This document shows, piece by piece, positions 23,022-27,187 of a stretch of 27,187 nt of DNA. How positions within the stretch are numbered: the stretch's first letter is position 1; every line of letters starts with the position of its first letter. Where the stretch lies: assembly GCA_003448675.1 (NCBI GenBank), contig DLXZ01000118.1, positions 1 through 27,187 on the forward strand, read 5' to 3'. Both the position numbers and the translations under genes were made by a program. The notes beneath the pieces were generated by a model, which saw nothing but the letters and a program-made list of their open reading frames with translations, searched no databases and was not told the origin of the DNA. This DNA comes from Porticoccaceae bacterium. Its GTDB lineage: Bacteria > Pseudomonadota > Gammaproteobacteria > Pseudomonadales > Porticoccaceae.

Positions 23022-25424
23022 ATGCCTGGTAGGGAACGAGCCGCGAATCAGTCTGTTTCCGTTCGCGACATCTTTAGAAGGCCCCTTTTTCCACTGGGCT
23101 TTATTATCGTGCTTGGCGCCGCGGTCTACGCCGGCCTGCGGTTATATCAGAGCCAGGTCATCATTCCGTGGAACGAGCTTCTGAGGGAAAAAACCAATAC
23201 CAGCGCCGAGGTGCTTACCAGGCAACTGGAAACACGGCTCGGCGAGATCGAAAACAGGTTAGCGGCAATCACCGAAAACCAGGCGCTGATCACCGCCCTG
23301 GCTAACGACGATAGCTTGCTGCTGGAAGCAACCAAATCCCACCTTCTCGACGCCTGGCCCGAGCTCCACGAGCTGATCATAGTCCCTAAGGTGTTTGAAG
23401 AACAAACACTTGGCGACAACTTTATCGCTATTAATCTTTTGAACCACGCCAATGCCGGAGAACAGCTTTCGCCCGTTGCAAGGAGAATTGACAAGGCCTG
23501 GTATATACAGCTTTCCCGGGCGGTCATTGCCGAGCTGAACAATAACAATCTCGACAATAGCAATATAGTTGGCAGTGTACTGGTCAGTTTGCCCATCGAA
23601 ACGCTTGCTGACGCCATCTCAACAAACCAGTCGGGTTTGATCGAAATTCGCCAACACACGAAACGCTTCGCCCCACAAACCCTGTGGTCCCATGGAAGCG
23701 ATTCAAGTGATTTGAAACAAACTTTGCCAATTAAAAATAATCCGGCCTGGCAGCTGAGATACGTAGCGCCTGCGTCCTTGCGCGACGGCACGGCCAAACC
23801 CCTGAGTCTATTCCTGGCCAGTGTCGCGGCTCTGGTTTTACTAACCGGGTTATTAATCTGGCTGCTATTTCTTGCTGTAAAACAAGCGCTTGGTAACACT
23901 CGACCGAAACCTGTCGGGCCGACAGTTAAACCAGGTGATTTATCTCCGGAGGAGCTAAACACCTTGATTCAGGAGAAACTGGTATCCACCCAGGGCAATA
24001 AGGACAAACGCGAAGACGCTGAAAAAACTCACGACGCTGCGGATCACGAGGAATACCCATCTTTGGTGTTTCGGGATTACGACATTCGCGGACAAGCGGA
24101 TAGCCAGATCACAAAAGCTTTTGCCCTGGCTCTCGGCAAGACTGTTGGCACCAGGGCTATCGAAACCTCACAGTCCGCTCTTATCATCGCCATGGACGGC
24201 CGAACCACAAGCCCTGCATTGAAACAAGCATTGACCGAAGGCGTCCTATCCACTGGCTGCAATGTTATCGACCTGGGTCTGCTCCCGACTCCAGCTTTTA
24301 ATTTCGGACTCCAAACCTTGGATGGCGCCGACTCCGGACTTATCGTGACCGCCAGCCACAACCCCCCCGGAGACAATGGCTTCAAGCTAATCTTCGATCA
24401 ATGTCCTTTAAGCTCGGGAGAGATCACCGAACTCGCATCGGCGATGAAAAAGGGTCGCTGGGTTCAGGGAAACGGAGAACTCATGCAAATGGATATCGAG
24501 GAAAGCTATATCGGCGCGATTACCAATAATGTAAGCCTCTCTCGACCAATCAGACTTGTAGTCGACTGCGGCAACGGCGCCATGGGTTCCGTCGCACCCC
24601 GGGCCCTGGAAGCCCTGGGCTGTGAGGTGACACAGCTACATTGCGATATCGACGGTAACTTCCCCAATCACGACCCCGATCCTTCCGACCCACGCAACCT
24701 CGAGGATTTGATATCCATCGTCCGCCATCAGCAAGCGGATTTGGGGCTTGCCTTTGACGGCGATGGCGACCGTCTCGTAGCCGTATCGGGTAAGGGTCGC
24801 ATCGTCTGGCCCGACGAACTACTGATGATTTTCGCCCGCGATGCCCTCGGTCATCAGCCAGGCGCCAATATCGTATTCGATGTCAAATCCACCCGGCGCT
24901 TACCGAATATCATTACCGCCTACGGTGGCCAGCCGATACTGTCCAAAACCGGTCACTCAAACATTCGCAGAAAAATTCAGGATACAAATGCAATTCTCGG
25001 TGGCGAGTACAGTGGCCACATATTTTTCAATGACCGCTGGTTTGGTTTTGATGACGGGCTTTATGCCGCGGCCAGACTAATTGAAATCCTGGATATTCGC
25101 GAACAAAGCCTGGACGATATACTAACTGGCTTTGAAAGCTCCGTATCCACACAGGAAATAAAACTTGCCGTCCCCGACACCGAAAAATTCGCCCTCATGG
25201 ACACCATAGCGAGCGAGACAAACTTTGATGATGGCGAGGTAACTGATATTGATGGCCTGCGCGTTGAATTTTCCGACGGATGGGGCCTAATCCGAGCCTC
25301 CAACACCTCGGCTTGCCTGACCATGCGTTTTGAAGCGGAAAACCGGGTAGCGCTAGACAGAATTCAGGATTGTTTTAAAACCCAGATCGGCCGTATAGTG
25401 CCAAATATCGAGCTACCTCTTTAG
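23022..25424 (+). CDS. algC: Phosphomannomutase/phosphoglucomutase AlgC with membrane-anchored N-terminal extension
   Basis: Interconverts hexose-6-phosphates and hexose-1-phosphates, supplying precursors for exopolysaccharide and LPS. The 800 residues exceed the classic 463-residue P. aeruginosa AlgC by about 340. The catalytic part (about 345-800) has the start motif FRDYDIRG (350-357), the phosphoserine loop TASHNPPGDNGF with S445, the metal loop FDGDGDR, the sugar-binding GGEYSGH, and the phosphate-binding RASNTS. The extension has TM1 at about 23-42, a non-cytoplasmic region of about 220 residues with a long helix (LTRQLETRLGEIENRLAAI), TM2 at about 262-287, and a charged linker (about 290-345). 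GGGGA lies near the ATG, so the long form is probably translated. It is between coaBC and argB. Confidence 0.93.
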   Translation: MPGRERAANQSVSVRDIFRRPLFPLGFIIVLGAAVYAGLRLYQSQVIIPWNELLREKTNTSAEVLTRQLETRLGEIENRLAAITENQALITALANDDSLLLEATKSHLLDAWPELHELIIVPKVFEEQTLGDNFIAINLLNHANAGEQLSPVARRIDKAWYIQLSRAVIAELNNNNLDNSNIVGSVLVSLPIETLADAISTNQSGLIEIRQHTKRFAPQTLWSHGSDSSDLKQTLPIKNNPAWQLRYVAPASLRDGTAKPLSLFLASVAALVLLTGLLIWLLFLAVKQALGNTRPKPVGPTVKPGDLSPEELNTLIQEKLVSTQGNKDKREDAEKTHDAADHEEYPSLVFRDYDIRGQADSQITKAFALALGKTVGTRAIETSQSALIIAMDGRTTSPALKQALTEGVLSTGCNVIDLGLLPTPAFNFGLQTLDGADSGLIVTASHNPPGDNGFKLIFDQCPLSSGEITELASAMKKGRWVQGNGELMQMDIEESYIGAITNNVSLSRPIRLVVDCGNGAMGSVAPRALEALGCEVTQLHCDIDGNFPNHDPDPSDPRNLEDLISIVRHQQADLGLAFDGDGDRLVAVSGKGRIVWPDELLMIFARDALGHQPGANIVFDVKSTRRLPNIITAYGGQPILSKTGHSNIRRKIQDTNAILGGEYSGHIFFNDRWFGFDDGLYAAARLIEILDIREQSLDDILTGFESSVSTQEIKLAVPDTEKFALMDTIASETNFDDGEVTDIDGLRVEFSDGWGLIRASNTSACLTMRFEAENRVALDRIQDCFKTQIGRIVPNIELPL

Positions 25425-25448
25425 TCGGGCTTTCACCTCCTCTTTTAA

Positions 25449-26372
<924 letters not shown>

Positions 26373-26399
26373 CTCGACCTGCCGAACTAAGGACCGCAC

Positions 26400-26996
26400 T
26401 TGGTAAATTCCACCCCATCCCGCCGCGATCAAATCCTGCTCGCCCTGGCGGAAATGCTCGAATCCTCTCCCCACAGCCGAATCACCACGGCGCGCCTGGC
26501 TCAACACCTCCAGGTCTCGGAAGCTGCTCTGTACCGGCATTTTCCCAGCAAGGCAAAAATGTACGATGGCCTGCTGGATTTTGTCGAAGACTCCCTATTC
26601 AGCCGGGTGCGCACCATTCTGGAGACTGAATCCAGCGCTGAAGATCACTGCCATGGGATTGTATTGTTGCTACTTGGCTTTTGCGAACGCAACCCAGGTA
26701 TCAGCCGAATTCTCGCTGGGGATGCGTTGATTGGTGAAAATCAGCGCTTGCACAGTCGCGCCAATCAGATACTTGATCGGCTTGAAACCCAGTTAAAGCA
26801 GGTGCTGAGGGAAGCAGAGGTGAGAGAAAATAAACGCACCGTACTGACGATTACCGATACCGCCAATATGCTAATTGCCCTGGCCGAAGGGAAAATTCGC
26901 CAGTATGTACGCAGCAATTTTAACCGCCTGCCAACCGAAAAATGGGCCCCCCAGTGGCAGATGCTAGAAGGACGCTTGTTTCGTAATCACCCGTAA
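26400..26996 (+). CDS. slmA: Nucleoid occlusion factor SlmA
   Basis: TetR-family DNA-binding protein that blocks FtsZ ring assembly over the nucleoid. At 198 residues it has the same length as E. coli SlmA. The helix-turn-helix (about 8-55) has RRDQILLALAEMLES, RITTARLAQHLQVSEAALYRHFPSKAKMYDGL in parts. The C-terminal part contains FNRLPTEKWAPQW, typical of SlmA. Start is TTG with AAGGA about 6 bases upstream. It is 27 bases after argB. In E. coli slmA follows dut and precedes pyrE; here it follows argB, and a convergent unrelated gene lies next. Confidence 0.94.
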   Translation: MVNSTPSRRDQILLALAEMLESSPHSRITTARLAQHLQVSEAALYRHFPSKAKMYDGLLDFVEDSLFSRVRTILETESSAEDHCHGIVLLLLGFCERNPGISRILAGDALIGENQRLHSRANQILDRLETQLKQVLREAEVRENKRTVLTITDTANMLIALAEGKIRQYVRSNFNRLPTEKWAPQWQMLEGRLFRNHP

Positions 26997-27015
26997 CCAA
27001 AACACAAGTGCTTTG

Positions 27016-27187
27016 CTAACTGCCCGAGTTACCGGAAGTTGCATCTCCCGTTTTTTGGGTGTCCGTCAGCTCGAGAAACCGGGACTCGTAAGCCTGAAAA
27101 CGCTTGTCGAGTGCTTCATATTCCTGACGCCGGGTAGCAAGCATATCCCGCGCCTTGTCTTCTTCTTGTTCTAACTTAGCCAAGGTG
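27016..27187 (-). CDS. Unidentified protein, C-terminal coiled-coil part only
   Basis: The last 57 codons of a minus-strand gene that continues past the window, ending at TAG (27018-27016). The visible sequence starts LAKLEQEEDKARDMLATRRQ, continues YEALDKRFQAYESRFLEL, and ends in a polar tail TDTQKTGDATSGNSGS. Charged residues with spaced hydrophobic positions suggest a coiled coil over about 40 residues, then a flexible tail. I do not recognise the family. It could be part of a structural, division or secretion-associated protein, but nothing here decides that. It is convergent with slmA, 19 bases apart, with no clear terminator between. Confidence 0.6.
   Translation of the reverse strand, partial: TLAKLEQEEDKARDMLATRRQEYEALDKRFQAYESRFLELTDTQKTGDATSGNSGS

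Noticed and set aside
23147..23962. 271-codon open frame opposite the algC extension
   Set aside because: Ser/Ala/Leu-rich antisense frame with no recognisable domain. The algC frame is continuous from a good start through the catalytic domain.
25434..25442. TCACCTCCT between algC and argB, identical to the 16S rRNA anti-Shine-Dalgarno
   Set aside because: Nine bases in a pyrimidine-rich gap can match by chance. On the minus strand it reads as a Shine-Dalgarno, but the following GTG frame closes after seven codons.

Overview
This window looks like core chromosome of a gammaproteobacterium. The closest gene-order matches I recall are Pseudomonas and marine relatives of the Cellvibrionales/Spongiibacteraceae type; the family is an inference, because no rRNA is present. 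Evidence is the conserved neighbourhoods ppk1/ppx/trxA/rho, ftsY-ftsE-ftsX-rpoH with divergent rsmD, radC-rpmB-rpmG-mutM next to coaD, and coaBC-algC-argB, with protein lengths close to E. coli and P. aeruginosa homologues. I see no tRNA, rRNA, insertion sequence, prophage or CRISPR array.

Layout. 1-177 (-) is the start of a TVP38/DedA-like membrane protein. 284-3914 holds convergent polyphosphate kinase and exopolyphosphatase genes, with a likely Pho box before ppk1. 3991-5919 holds trxA and rho, separated by a 342-base leader region with a C-rich, G-poor stretch. A symmetric terminator then separates rho from a two-gene (-) operon (8591-5998). That operon encodes a degenerate KASIII/HMG-CoA-synthase-like domain fused to a DUF35 Zn-ribbon/OB domain, and an SCP-x-type thiolase. 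8891-11882 is a tight (+) operon: a small unknown protein, gshA, acpH and dsbB. 11946-14095 (-) carries an FKBP lipoprotein, trmB and a DUF423 membrane protein. 14207-18134 (-) is ftsY-ftsE-ftsX followed by rpoH. 18221-19390 (+) is rsmD and coaD. 19421-21715 (-) is radC, rpmB, rpmG and mutM. 21808-26996 (+) is coaBC, an algC with a long membrane-anchored N-terminal extension, argB and slmA. 27016-27187 (-) is the end of an unidentified coiled-coil protein.

How the genes work together. The first block covers polyphosphate turnover, thiol redox and transcription termination. The gshA-acpH-dsbB operon links glutathione synthesis, ACP prosthetic-group removal and periplasmic disulfide formation by translational coupling. 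The ftsYEX-rpoH block joins membrane targeting, divisome control and the heat-shock sigma factor. The last block covers CoA synthesis, hexose-phosphate metabolism for exopolysaccharide, arginine synthesis and nucleoid occlusion. Several genes use GTG or TTG starts supported by good Shine-Dalgarno sequences.

Most of the window is ordinary. The points most worth a second look are the catalytically stripped KASIII-like/DUF35 fusion with its thiolase, the tripartite Pho box, the membrane extension on AlgC, the missing dut gene between coaBC and algC, the rho leader, and the rpoH promoter region.
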